NCBI GenBank assembly: GCA_015665275.1
Contig: JADFAL010000054.1
Span: 1 to 64,000, forward strand
Reading direction: 5' to 3'
Source: Flavobacteriales bacterium
Lineage (GTDB): Bacteria; Bacteroidota; Bacteroidia; Flavobacteriales_D; Crocinitomicaceae
DNA: 64,000 nucleotides
Shown here piece by piece: positions 1 through 9,329 of this stretch. The translations under genes were made by a program, and so were the position numbers. Within the stretch, counting starts at the first letter, position 1. Each line of letters begins with the position of its first letter. The notes below the pieces were generated by a model. The model did no database searches. It saw nothing but the letters and a program-made list of their open reading frames with translations, and had not been told where the DNA came from.

Positions 1-16
1 GCTTTATCGAAGGAGC

Positions 17-50
17 AAAAAAAAAGACCGATCGTAAAGATGCGGCCTTT
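17..50 (-). terminator. Rho-independent terminator of the thioredoxin-like T9SS cargo gene
   Basis: Arms AAAGACCG (23-30) and CGGCCTTT (43-50) pair with one wobble on the minus strand. They are followed on that strand by a T-run (A-run at 17-25). It lies 22 bases beyond the stop codon of the minus-strand gene. Confidence 0.7.
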
Positions 51-71
51 CTCATTTTTAGATCAAATCAA

Positions 72-2051
72 TTATTCAACAACAAGTTGCTTTGTCAATA
101 GTTTTCCGTTCACCATCAATTGAACAACGTATACTCCCGACTCTAGTGAAGATGTTGCGATTGGTAACTTCGTTCCTGGAGTAACCATTCCGTAATCTCT
201 TGCATCTACAATCTTTCCAGCCATATCTGTCAGTGTCAATGAAATATCAGCATTTTGAGACAAATCTGCTTCGATTACCGTTACCGTTGAAGACGGGTTC
301 GGGTACATGCGGAATGTTTGATTGTTGGCAACCTCATCAAGATTAGATAATCCATCGATTACTGATTTTCCAGCATTGTCAATCTGACCATTTGGATCGA
401 TCAACAATCCGATGATGTGCATTTGAGAAACGTTCCATTCCTGTGGAATTGTAAAGTTGAACGTTACTGAGTGCTGCTCACCTGCATTTACTGTTGCTGG
501 AAAACTAGCTGGATCTCCGTCGAAATCTGGAGCAATGTCACGCGCTACATGATCGTATACCATTTGCGAAGCTGGAACTGGATTTGGAAGTAATTCATAT
601 CCTCCCATAACTCCATTTGATCCTCCTGCATATGCATTCGCTTGATCATAATCTGAAGTAGTTCCTGTCACTCCATCTTCTGTTAAAACACAAGCCAGAC
701 GGTAGTTGCTGTTCGCTGCTGATGCAAAGTCCGCTTCTACTGTTACACTCAATTCTCTAGTCGCTGAATTCCACGTTGAAGAGTTATTGATTGTAGCCAC
801 AGGCGCTGTTTGTAAGCGTGTGTAGAAATCCGTAGACATTGCCGATGGATCTACATCTGCCCCACGATCAACTAATGAACTTGGGTATCCACCAATTAGT
901 GGCCCGATTGCTGCATCATAATCAGTTACTACCATCGGATCGTTGTTATGAACCGCAATTCCAGCCCAGTAATCTCCGAAGTCTTGCTCATAACGATCCA
1001 TAAATACAGTTCCTCTTGTACACCACGGACACCAAGTTCCTGTTGCTTCCTCTCCAACTACCACTTTTCCAGGAGCAGGGATTATTGGAGTCACAATTGC
1101 ACATGCATCATTATCTGTTGCGTCGCCGTCAGTCCCTCCATTAATATTGGAAATTGTTGCCGATGTTGATTCCTCTATACTACCAGTTGTGATAGAACTT
1201 GTGAAGTCAACTACCATGGATTGACCAGAAGTTAAGTTAACACCTGTGATGTTTTCAGTAATTGTAGAACCGAAAGCCTGTACCTCAACATCAAATGATG
1301 TAATTGGGTCCGTTCCTGTATTTGCTACAGTTACAGAAGGGTTTTCGTCTTTACCAGCAATAATTCCTCCGAAAGAGTATCCAGTAATTGTGGCATTCAA
1401 TTGTGCCGGAGTGTATGCCGTATGATCAAATGAAATATCATCTACATAGTAAGAACTTCCATTAATAGGGAATAAGTCGAGGGTTGCGATCTCATTTACT
1501 GAGTTTGCCCAAACCCCAAAACAAACACCGTCACGTGAAGCCTGCCAACGTCCTGTTGAAAGGTTTGCTTCAATGCGCAATGTAAACCACGTGTCGGGAG
1601 TGTACGTTCCCAAAGCCAAATCCGCTGTTGCACCATCGTCAAGGGAAATAATTCCATCAGCCATGTTACAGTTCATTGCCCAAGTTGTTCCTGGTACTGT
1701 CTCTCCTTGAAAGTTGAAATATCCATTATTTCCAGCATCAACGTAGAAATCAGATTCGAAAACAAATACTCCAGAAGTGTATTGCTGACCGAAATCCAAA
1801 AGAACATCTTGAGGTCCTCCGTTTGCTCCTGTCGAAGAGAAATAAATGGAATTGGAACCACTACTCGCCTGAGCGCTGGTTACCTGAGCATCTTCTGCTC
1901 CTCCTTCCGTTCCACTCCAAGTGGTCCATTCTGTTGATGGGGGTCCGATATAATCGCCTACGTTATATCCTTCAAAATCGTCTGAAAATATTTGTGCATT
2001 TACAGACGATGCTACTATCAGTGAAGATAGCAAGATCGTTGCCTTTTTCAT
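72..2051 (-). CDS. Secreted Omp28/thioredoxin-like protein with T9SS type A sorting domain
   Basis: A 659-residue exported protein. Residues 1-20 form a signal peptide ending in NAQ. Residues 22-210 look like a jelly-roll (LamG/MAM-like) domain opening with SDDFEGY. Residues 218-325 look like a CARDB-type beta-sandwich. From about residue 330 there is an Omp28/thioredoxin-like domain with a redox-type TWCPWC motif (C341, C344). The last 75 residues start with FRMYPNPS and end in a KQLVVE-type strand, the type A T9SS signal, so the protein should be exported to the cell surface or medium. The role is not known; a thiol-disulfide activity is inferred only from the CPWC motif. It is a single gene with its own terminator. 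Confidence 0.8.
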   Translation of the reverse strand: MKKATILLSSLIVASSVNAQIFSDDFEGYNVGDYIGPPSTEWTTWSGTEGGAEDAQVTSAQASSGSNSIYFSSTGANGGPQDVLLDFGQQYTSGVFVFESDFYVDAGNNGYFNFQGETVPGTTWAMNCNMADGIISLDDGATADLALGTYTPDTWFTLRIEANLSTGRWQASRDGVCFGVWANSVNEIATLDLFPINGSSYYVDDISFDHTAYTPAQLNATITGYSFGGIIAGKDENPSVTVANTGTDPITSFDVEVQAFGSTITENITGVNLTSGQSMVVDFTSSITTGSIEESTSATISNINGGTDGDATDNDACAIVTPIIPAPGKVVVGEEATGTWCPWCTRGTVFMDRYEQDFGDYWAGIAVHNNDPMVVTDYDAAIGPLIGGYPSSLVDRGADVDPSAMSTDFYTRLQTAPVATINNSSTWNSATRELSVTVEADFASAANSNYRLACVLTEDGVTGTTSDYDQANAYAGGSNGVMGGYELLPNPVPASQMVYDHVARDIAPDFDGDPASFPATVNAGEQHSVTFNFTIPQEWNVSQMHIIGLLIDPNGQIDNAGKSVIDGLSNLDEVANNQTFRMYPNPSSTVTVIEADLSQNADISLTLTDMAGKIVDARDYGMVTPGTKLPIATSSLESGVYVVQLMVNGKLLTKQLVVE

Positions 2052-2301
2052 AAGTATGTGTTTCGTTTACAGTTGGCTGCAAGATACGAAACTATATACC
2101 AAGAGAAATACAGTATTAAAACGATTCAGGGGGGATTCTTTAAATCCTATTCGATGTAACAGAAGTCATGATTCATCTCGATTTTTTGCATCGCTGTAAT
2201 TGTTATGGATCTTAGCTTTATCCGAATTGTACCAGAGAAAGTCTTAAATGTACATTTTACTCGTTTTAGAAATACTCTACATTGCACTTCAAAACGAACC
2301 T

Positions 2302-3537
2302 ATGAAATTACTTTTCATTTTTGTACTAGTATCATCTCCATTATGCCTGCGTGCGCAATGGGACCTTCAAAATGCACATTCCGATCAGGAAACGCGCATA
2401 CATATCGTTAATCAGGACACAGTCATAGCGACAACTAGTGATGGCGGTGCACGTATCCATAGAAGTTTTGATAGAGGAGCTACTTGGCAGTATACTCAAA
2501 CCATATTTGAGTACTCTTGGTTTAATGATATTCACTTTCCATCGAGTAATGTTGGATACGTCACAGGAGGTACAGCATTTGGTAATTATAGCAGTATACT
2601 CACAAAAACTACCGATGCTGGAGTAACTTGGGACTTGCTTACCTCCAATGTTTTTGGGACCAACTTGAATCATGTACATTTCATAAATGACACGGTTGGA
2701 TTCATCTCAGGTGATGCAGGATTATTACTTAAAACAAGTGATGGAGGTATGACTATTTTACCGCAGCCAGCATTTCCCTATAACAATTATCAATGTGGCG
2801 ATATCGAGTTTACGTCAGATCAAACGGGATTTATAGCATTAATTGAAGCAAGCGGTTCCGCCGAACAAGTCTATCGAATTCTAAAAACAACGGACCAAGG
2901 AGCTACTTGGAACGAGGTATATGAGGATACTGCATACAATGTGACCGGACTCAATCATCGATCTATTTCTGACATTCAGTTTATTAACGAAAACACTGGC
3001 TTTGCGGTAGGAGGAAGTGGCCTGTTTTTACAAACCCACGATGGAGGCAATTCATGGGACGCAGACCTCCTGTCTCCTTACACGACCTTGAATACTGCTC
3101 ACTTTGTAAATGAAACTACAGGTTACACAGATATCGCTGGAGTCATTCATAAAACTTCAGACGGTGGGAACACATGGAACGCACAACAAATGCTACCTAC
3201 TTCAATTGTTTTTGATATTGAAATGATCGACGAAAACATTGGTTATGCAGCATGTGATTGGGGCATCTACAAAACTGAAAACGGCGGAGATGTTGTTGGT
3301 ATTGATGACCTAAATAACTCAATCGAATTATGGCCTAATCCAGCTAGAAATGAACTTAACATTCATTCGGATGAAATCATTGAGACGATTACTATTTACG
3401 ATGCTTCCGCAAGAATTGTAAAGACATGCTCTTTTCAGCAAGAAGCGTTGGATATTTCGGATTTAGAGAGAGGCACGTACACGATAGTTCTATCCTCTTC
3501 AGAAGAAAATCATATTACAACGTTCGTAAAAATGTAG
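2302..3537 (+). CDS. Secreted BNR/YCF48-like beta-propeller protein with T9SS type A sorting domain
   Basis: I place the start at ATG 2302, because MKLLFIFVLVSSPLCLRAQ is a good signal peptide and the upstream in-frame extension is not. The 411-residue product has about six to seven repeats built around K-T-x-D-G-G-x-T-W (for example KTTDAGVTW, KTTDQGATW, KTSDGGNTW), the BNR/Asp-box signature of sialidase and YCF48-type propellers. The C-terminus (ELWPNPARNELNI to TTFVKM) is a type A T9SS sorting domain. It is probably a surface propeller; no catalytic residues could be assigned. It is divergent from the preceding gene across 250 bases. Confidence 0.78.
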   Translation: MKLLFIFVLVSSPLCLRAQWDLQNAHSDQETRIHIVNQDTVIATTSDGGARIHRSFDRGATWQYTQTIFEYSWFNDIHFPSSNVGYVTGGTAFGNYSSILTKTTDAGVTWDLLTSNVFGTNLNHVHFINDTVGFISGDAGLLLKTSDGGMTILPQPAFPYNNYQCGDIEFTSDQTGFIALIEASGSAEQVYRILKTTDQGATWNEVYEDTAYNVTGLNHRSISDIQFINENTGFAVGGSGLFLQTHDGGNSWDADLLSPYTTLNTAHFVNETTGYTDIAGVIHKTSDGGNTWNAQQMLPTSIVFDIEMIDENIGYAACDWGIYKTENGGDVVGIDDLNNSIELWPNPARNELNIHSDEIIETITIYDASARIVKTCSFQQEALDISDLERGTYTIVLSSSEENHITTFVKM

Positions 3538-3559
3538 TTAATTCAATACCAATGCTCCA

Positions 3560-4639
3560 CTATTTGATGTAGCGGAAGTCCTGCCCGTTTTCGATTTTTT
3601 GCAATGCCTGGTACATTAATCGAATGGCATTTTCCACGTCTTCTTTACGGCACATTTCTACAGTTGTGTGCATGTAACGCAATGGCAATGAAATCAATGC
3701 ACTTGGCACTCCTTCGTTTGAATAAGCAAAGGCATCTGTATCGGTTCCTGTGGTTCTGGATGCTGCCGCGCGTTGGAATGGAATTTTATTTGCTTCTGCC
3801 GCCTCAATGATCAATTGAAGCAAATTGTTCTGAACAGCCGGCCCATAAGTTAAAACAGGGCCATCACCTGACTTCAAATCTCCCTGAACAATCTTGCTGA
3901 TCATCGGCGTATTGGTATCATGACAAACATCCGTTACAATGGCCACATCTGGTTTGATTTTATGCGCTATCATCTGTGCTCCGCGTAATCCTACTTCTTC
4001 CTGAACGGCATTTACGATGTATAATCCAAACGGAAGTTTCACTTTGTTCTGAGAAAGCATTCGAACGACCTCAGCGATCATGAATCCTCCCATTCTGTTG
4101 TCCAAAGCACGTCCTAGGTAACGATTCTTATTCAGGATCATGAATTCGTCCTCAAAGGTTACTACGCATCCAACGTGCACACCCATTTTCTCCACCTCTT
4201 CTTTGGTGGAACATCCACAATCCAAACAAATATTTTTCATGCTTGGTGCCTCGTCTTTCTCATGGCGTGTATGAATTGCCGGCCAACCAAAAACTGCCTT
4301 TACCAGACCTTTTTTCGTATGAATGTTCACCCGTTTCGAAGGAGCAATCATATGATCGGAGCCTCCATTTCTGCGCAAGTAGATAAATCCATCCTTCGTG
4401 ATGTAATGCACAAACCAAGAAATTTCATCGGCATGTGCTTCGATTACTACTTTGTACTCTGCTTCTGGATTGATAACTCCAACTACAGTCCCATAATTAT
4501 CTGTGAAATACTCATCAATATAGGGCTTGATGTATTCCAACCACAATTTCTGACCTTCCAATTCAAATCCCGTAGGAGATGTGTTGTTCAGGTATTTTTC
4601 TAGAAATTTTTGAGACTTTGCGTTGATGATTTTCTTCAT
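3560..4639 (-). CDS. M42 family metallopeptidase (glutamyl aminopeptidase / tetrahedral aminopeptidase type)
   Basis: A 359-residue cytoplasmic enzyme, normal length for M42. The family's two-metal site is visible: H69 and D71 in IEAHADE, D180 in ALDNRMGG, the E214/E215 pair in VQEEVGLRG, D237 in VTDVCHD, and H324 in RYMHTTVEM. M42 enzymes release N-terminal residues from peptides and usually form dodecameric shells. There is no signal peptide, so it probably acts in cytoplasmic peptide turnover. It converges with the BNR protein, 22 bases separating the two stops. Confidence 0.9.
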   Translation of the reverse strand: MKKIINAKSQKFLEKYLNNTSPTGFELEGQKLWLEYIKPYIDEYFTDNYGTVVGVINPEAEYKVVIEAHADEISWFVHYITKDGFIYLRRNGGSDHMIAPSKRVNIHTKKGLVKAVFGWPAIHTRHEKDEAPSMKNICLDCGCSTKEEVEKMGVHVGCVVTFEDEFMILNKNRYLGRALDNRMGGFMIAEVVRMLSQNKVKLPFGLYIVNAVQEEVGLRGAQMIAHKIKPDVAIVTDVCHDTNTPMISKIVQGDLKSGDGPVLTYGPAVQNNLLQLIIEAAEANKIPFQRAAASRTTGTDTDAFAYSNEGVPSALISLPLRYMHTTVEMCRKEDVENAIRLMYQALQKIENGQDFRYIK

Positions 4640-4706
4640 GACTTTGGATTTACATCACAAAAGAACACAGAAAATCAATCGGTAAATGAACGGGCAATAA
4701 AAGGTA

Positions 4707-7700
4707 TCAACGCATCAATGTTACATTCCCTTTAATGATTTCTTCCAGCCCTCCAATACAAGTAACCTGAAGGTAGTAATCGTAAGTATCCGGGTCCATT
4801 GCTTTCCCTCTGAATGTTCCGTCCCAACCATTAGCGCGGTCAAACGATTCAAAAACCAGTTCTCCCCAACGATCGTAAATACGGAAGACCATTTTTTCTA
4901 CCATGGCACCGCGTACATAAAGTATTTCATTTTGACCATCATCATTCGGAGAGAACGCATTCGGGATGTAGACAAATGGATTCTCACAAATAAAGCTGAA
5001 TACGTCTACAAAGGCTGTATCTGTTCTTTGACAAATTCCATCAGTAGCGGTAACTGTAAATATTGTAGGTTGATCAATTACGGCTTGCGTAACCTGACTG
5101 TTGACATTTACAACTCCTTCTCCCGGGGTCCATTCATAACTTAATCCAGATGGCTCGGCCGATAATACTGTCGATCCTCCTGCTGGAATAATGTTAGGCG
5201 TTGCCGTTGCTATAACTGATCCCACTGGGATGTTTCCAACATATATTTGAATTGAATCCTCCACCACACATCCTGTATTGGAAGAAGCGGTGACATAAAT
5301 ACATTGTGTGATTGGCGGATCTACCGTAACTTGATTTGAAGTTGAGGGCGTCACAATAACTGAGTCTGGAGACCAAGCATACGTGAACGTAATAAGTGGG
5401 TTGCTGTTAGTGGCAGTAATTATCGTTGTCTCACCTGCACAAATGGAATCATTCGCTGACAAGGATATGGCCGAACTTATGTAGTCAACATACACACTGT
5501 CTATGAGAGAACAGCCCGCATTTGAGACTTCTATGTAGTAATATCCGGGCGTTGTCGGCTGATGCGTCCAAATGGAATCCGTTGTACCTCCGGCATTCAA
5601 AGTGTCGGTAAATTGATTGTTACTCGACCAGATATACAAATCCGCCGAACCGTTCGTATATGCTATGAAATCAATATCTGTTGGAACACACAATTCCTGA
5701 TCCGGTATCGTTGTTAATTCAAGAGAATCTGTAACGGTAATAGTGATTTGAGCCGTATCAGTCAACAAACAGATGCTATCAGTTACATACAAGAAGACTT
5801 CATATACTCCTGCCGTATCAAAAGTCACCGTAGGTTCGAAGATCACAGAAGTGGTATCGCCATTACCAAAATCCCAGAGATACGCATCGGAATCGGTAGA
5901 GAAATTGGTGAAGTCGACGGTAAATGGTGCACAGCCAATATTATCGTTTACTGTAAACTCAGCATCTGGAATCAATTCAAAATCGAATTTAAAAATGAGG
6001 TTGTTACAGTTTCCACTTAAGTTTTGATCCGACCACGCTCCGGGTGAAGTAGTGAAGTCACTAAATCCTCCACAGCCTCCACAAACAGATTGATACACGA
6101 CACCATTTTCATCGAAGCGAGACGTTCCTCCATCTACATGTTCTCCAGCTGAACCGCCACCAATATAGGTTCCATAAAGTGTGTCAGTAAAATCTCTTTC
6201 AATTACCAAAAGGTAGAAATCCACGTTGGTAGAGTTCGCTTGAAATGCGTCGTTGGTAATGGGCATTCCGGCCGCAGAACCTCCGGAAAACAAATCGCGT
6301 CCCCATCCAGAGATATAGATGTTTCCACAAATATCAACCAAAAAGGCTGCGGGTGAAATGTCGAGTGCATTATTTCCGCTACCAAATACCGTAGAGTTAA
6401 TGGCAGTACTCAAGTTCTCATCCAATCGCATTACGAATTGGCTACTTCCTGGATTCACGTAGGGTGAATTAATTACGGGGAAACTACCATTTCTGGATTG
6501 CCCTAACAAATAGACTTGATTCAAGCGATCCACCTCTATAAAAAATACCTGATCGTAATTCGCGGTCCCCATATACGATGCTGCCAAAATACTACCGCCA
6601 TTCGGCCCTGTTTTCGCTACAAATCCATCGGCATTTCCTCCATTGAAAGCTGTCTGCCATCCACTTCCCATTCCGGGTAGATTATTCGATGATGTACCTC
6701 CGGCAAAAATGACATTTCCAGAAGTATCGACCTTTACCGAGTAACAAGCATCATTTTCCGCACCTCCATAATAGCTCGACCACAAAAGGTTGTCCAAATT
6801 GGTGGTTAATTTGAATAGAACGCCATCTTGACCTCCCCCATTTGCTGTTTGAAAGGCATTCTGGGTCGGGAAGTCTGTTGAGCGCGTCATGGAAGCGACA
6901 ATTACATTGAAATTCTCATCCAACATAATTTCCCCACGGAATTGATCTCCATAGTTCGTTACCAATGAATCCAGTAGAATTGGATTGGTAATATTGTAGT
7001 TTACACCATCGTTTGCAGTTCCCCCCACATACGTCGATCCCAGAAGATTCATACCATCCGCACTCAGCTTCGATACGAAAATATCCGTTCCGTTGCTGTA
7101 GTGATGCACACCATTTTGGGTGAAATTGGCATTTGGCGTACCTCCCGCGTATGAATTATCGTAGGCATTCTGTGTTGGAAAATCATTGCTCGATGTTGCT
7201 CCATACAGGTAAATATTATCGAGAGTATCGCAAATCAAACTATGCACAGATTCTGTTCCTTCCGTATCATTTCCTCCTCCAAGGAAACAAGTCCACAACA
7301 TTTGAGTTCCATCTGCTGAGTATTTTGAAATAAACACATCTGTTACACCGTATGTCCCTAGCGGATCGTTTGCAGTGGGCATCACGTTCGTAATAGTCGT
7401 TGTGGTATTCCAAGAAGGTGCTGGTGTTGGATACGAATTACCAAAGACAATTCCCCCCGAATAAGCCGAGCCATCATAACCGTAGGTCGCTGTCATTCCG
7501 AAATTATCGGTAATGGAACCACTGTATGTAGAGAATACAAGTACAGGATCAATTACTAATATCGCATGTGGATTGTACTCTCCCAGTTCAAACGTGACTT
7601 GACCATCTACTAGTTTGAAAGCAGACGGAACCTCACGGATATTTCCATTTACTATCTGATAGACATAAGGCTTTTGCTCTACAATTTCACCTAGAATTGT

Positions 7701-8273
7701 CTGTACTTTCAAATTTCCTTTTCGGTCAATATAAACGTTTTGTTGACCGTTGTACATCATAACGATCTTGTTAGGATCAGCGCCAGGTTGCACATGAAAC
7801 TCATATTTCAAATTCATGTGATCCTCGATCAATTTCATGTCAATGCCGTCGTACAAATTCTTCAGAGTTGCCTCCCCATACCCTCTTACTTCGGTGGCCC
7901 ATTTGTCTTCATTATTTCCAATAAAATAGTTGTAGTAATTGGAAGTGGCGTGTTCTTTTTCTATTTCAGTAACATCATTGGCACCCCAAAATATGAGTTC
8001 CAATAACTCTTGTTGCACTTCTGTATCATCTTCACGAATTTTATTCGAAAGGTGATTGTCCTGCATGTTCGACAGGTCCAAAAAGTGAAAAAGAAAGCGT
8101 CCTTGCTCTACCCATAGATTACCTCCAGAAAGATTTGATTTGAATAGAACTTGATCGTTCCACTGACCTTTATTCTCGACAAAAGCGTGATGAATAGAAT
8201 GATCGTGATGAATTTCCTGCCCAAAAACGGACAACGACCAGACAGCACTAAGAATCACAAGTAGTATACGCAT
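4707..8273 (-). CDS. Giant secreted SBBP-repeat / PKD protein with gliding-motility-type (T9SS type B) C-terminus
   Basis: A 1188-residue exported protein. The signal peptide ends near FGQ (residue 19). Residues 30-250 start with FVENKGQW, a domain common at the N-terminus of Bacteroidota SBBP proteins (I believe DUF7948). Residues 250-760 hold SBBP beta-propeller repeats with G-G-x-x-x-D and D-x-x-G-N-I/V-Y motifs. A PKD domain follows at about 770-860 (YLWDFGNGDTTS), then further Ig-like domains with paired cysteines. The last 90 residues (IPNAFSPNDDGQNE to GNVTLMR) are the gliding-motility-associated type B sorting domain. It is likely a long surface adhesin or structural protein; the ligand is unknown. 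Confidence 0.85.
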   Translation of the reverse strand: MRILLVILSAVWSLSVFGQEIHHDHSIHHAFVENKGQWNDQVLFKSNLSGGNLWVEQGRFLFHFLDLSNMQDNHLSNKIREDDTEVQQELLELIFWGANDVTEIEKEHATSNYYNYFIGNNEDKWATEVRGYGEATLKNLYDGIDMKLIEDHMNLKYEFHVQPGADPNKIVMMYNGQQNVYIDRKGNLKVQTILGEIVEQKPYVYQIVNGNIREVPSAFKLVDGQVTFELGEYNPHAILVIDPVLVFSTYSGSITDNFGMTATYGYDGSAYSGGIVFGNSYPTPAPSWNTTTTITNVMPTANDPLGTYGVTDVFISKYSADGTQMLWTCFLGGGNDTEGTESVHSLICDTLDNIYLYGATSSNDFPTQNAYDNSYAGGTPNANFTQNGVHHYSNGTDIFVSKLSADGMNLLGSTYVGGTANDGVNYNITNPILLDSLVTNYGDQFRGEIMLDENFNVIVASMTRSTDFPTQNAFQTANGGGQDGVLFKLTTNLDNLLWSSYYGGAENDACYSVKVDTSGNVIFAGGTSSNNLPGMGSGWQTAFNGGNADGFVAKTGPNGGSILAASYMGTANYDQVFFIEVDRLNQVYLLGQSRNGSFPVINSPYVNPGSSQFVMRLDENLSTAINSTVFGSGNNALDISPAAFLVDICGNIYISGWGRDLFSGGSAAGMPITNDAFQANSTNVDFYLLVIERDFTDTLYGTYIGGGSAGEHVDGGTSRFDENGVVYQSVCGGCGGFSDFTTSPGAWSDQNLSGNCNNLIFKFDFELIPDAEFTVNDNIGCAPFTVDFTNFSTDSDAYLWDFGNGDTTSVIFEPTVTFDTAGVYEVFLYVTDSICLLTDTAQITITVTDSLELTTIPDQELCVPTDIDFIAYTNGSADLYIWSSNNQFTDTLNAGGTTDSIWTHQPTTPGYYYIEVSNAGCSLIDSVYVDYISSAISLSANDSICAGETTIITATNSNPLITFTYAWSPDSVIVTPSTSNQVTVDPPITQCIYVTASSNTGCVVEDSIQIYVGNIPVGSVIATATPNIIPAGGSTVLSAEPSGLSYEWTPGEGVVNVNSQVTQAVIDQPTIFTVTATDGICQRTDTAFVDVFSFICENPFVYIPNAFSPNDDGQNEILYVRGAMVEKMVFRIYDRWGELVFESFDRANGWDGTFRGKAMDPDTYDYYLQVTCIGGLEEIIKGNVTLMR

Positions 8274-8351
8274 GAAAGCCTTGATAATTGAACTAAGTTA
8301 ACTATTTATAAACAAGACTCCAAAAGGCTCATAAAAGTTGGCTGAAACCCG

Positions 8352-8359
8352 TATTTTTG
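8352..8359 (+). promoter_or_regulatory. Bacteroidota -7 promoter box for the nitronate monooxygenase / M16 operon
   Basis: TATTTTTG matches the Bacteroidota -7 consensus TAnnTTTG and sits 16 bases before the start codon. No convincing TTG was found at the usual -33 distance, so this rests on a single element. Confidence 0.45.
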
Positions 8360-8375
8360 CGCTATTCAAAGTACT

Positions 8376-9329
8376 ATGAAAAACAAAATCACTGAACTTT
8401 TCGGCATCGACTACCCCTTAATTCAAGCGGGGATGATTTGGTGTTCTGGATGGGAACTCGCGTCAGCAGTATCAAACGCAGGAGGATTGGGAATCATTGG
8501 GTCTGGATCTATGTACCCTAAGGTCCTAGAAGAACACGTACAGAAATGCAAGGCAGCAACGGACAAACCGTTTGCGGTAAACCTTCCCATGCTCTACCCA
8601 GATATCGACAAGCACATCGAAACCATTATCAAGTATGAAGTTCCCATCGTGTTTACCTCAGCAGGCAATCCGAAAACGTGGACGGAACATTTGAAATCGC
8701 ATGGTATCACTGTCGTTCACGTTGTATCCAGCGTGAAATTCGCATTGAAAGCGCAAGCTGCAGGCGTAGACGCTGTGGTTGCCGAAGGATTTGAAGCAGG
8801 AGGCCATAACGGTCGCGATGAAACGACCACATTTTGTTTGATTCCGATGGTGAAAGAGCAATTGGAAATTCCACTGATTGCTGCAGGAGGTGTTGGTTCT
8901 GGAAGAGGAATGCTTGCCGCCATGAACCTTGGAGCAGACGCTGTTCAAATCGGGAGTCGTTTTGTGGCTTCTCATGAATCCAGTGCACACGATAATTTCA
9001 AAAATGTTGTGATGGATGCAAAGGAAGGAGATACCCTATTGACATTGAAAGAAGTGACTCCTGTTCGATTGGTGAAAAACGAATTCTATCAGCAACTTCA
9101 GGAAGCATATAAAAACGGTGCTTCTGTGGAAGAGTTGAAAGAAATATTAGGCCGTGGTCGTGCCAAGAAAGGAATGTTTGAAGGAGATTTGGTGGAAGGA
9201 GAACTGGAAATCGGTCAGATTTCAGGATTGATCCATGAGATTAAACCCGCCGCTGATATCGTTACTGAAATTCTGGAAGAATACCGTGCCGCTTTGAAAG
9301 AGCAATCATCTGATAAATACAATTTTTAA
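8376..9329 (+). CDS. Nitronate monooxygenase (2-nitropropane dioxygenase / FabK-like FMN protein)
   Basis: A 317-residue TIM-barrel flavoprotein. The N-terminus IDYPLIQAGM is the family opening. GGHNGRD near H144 matches the catalytic-histidine region, and AAGGVGSGRG (169-178) is the FMN phosphate-binding loop, followed by ADAVQIGSRF. Family members oxidise nitronates or act as enoyl-ACP reductases; the exact substrate cannot be read here. Its TAA shares one base with the ATG of the next gene (TAATG), implying translational coupling to the M16 protease pair. Confidence 0.88.
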   Translation: MKNKITELFGIDYPLIQAGMIWCSGWELASAVSNAGGLGIIGSGSMYPKVLEEHVQKCKAATDKPFAVNLPMLYPDIDKHIETIIKYEVPIVFTSAGNPKTWTEHLKSHGITVVHVVSSVKFALKAQAAGVDAVVAEGFEAGGHNGRDETTTFCLIPMVKEQLEIPLIAAGGVGSGRGMLAAMNLGADAVQIGSRFVASHESSAHDNFKNVVMDAKEGDTLLTLKEVTPVRLVKNEFYQQLQEAYKNGASVEELKEILGRGRAKKGMFEGDLVEGELEIGQISGLIHEIKPAADIVTEILEEYRAALKEQSSDKYNF

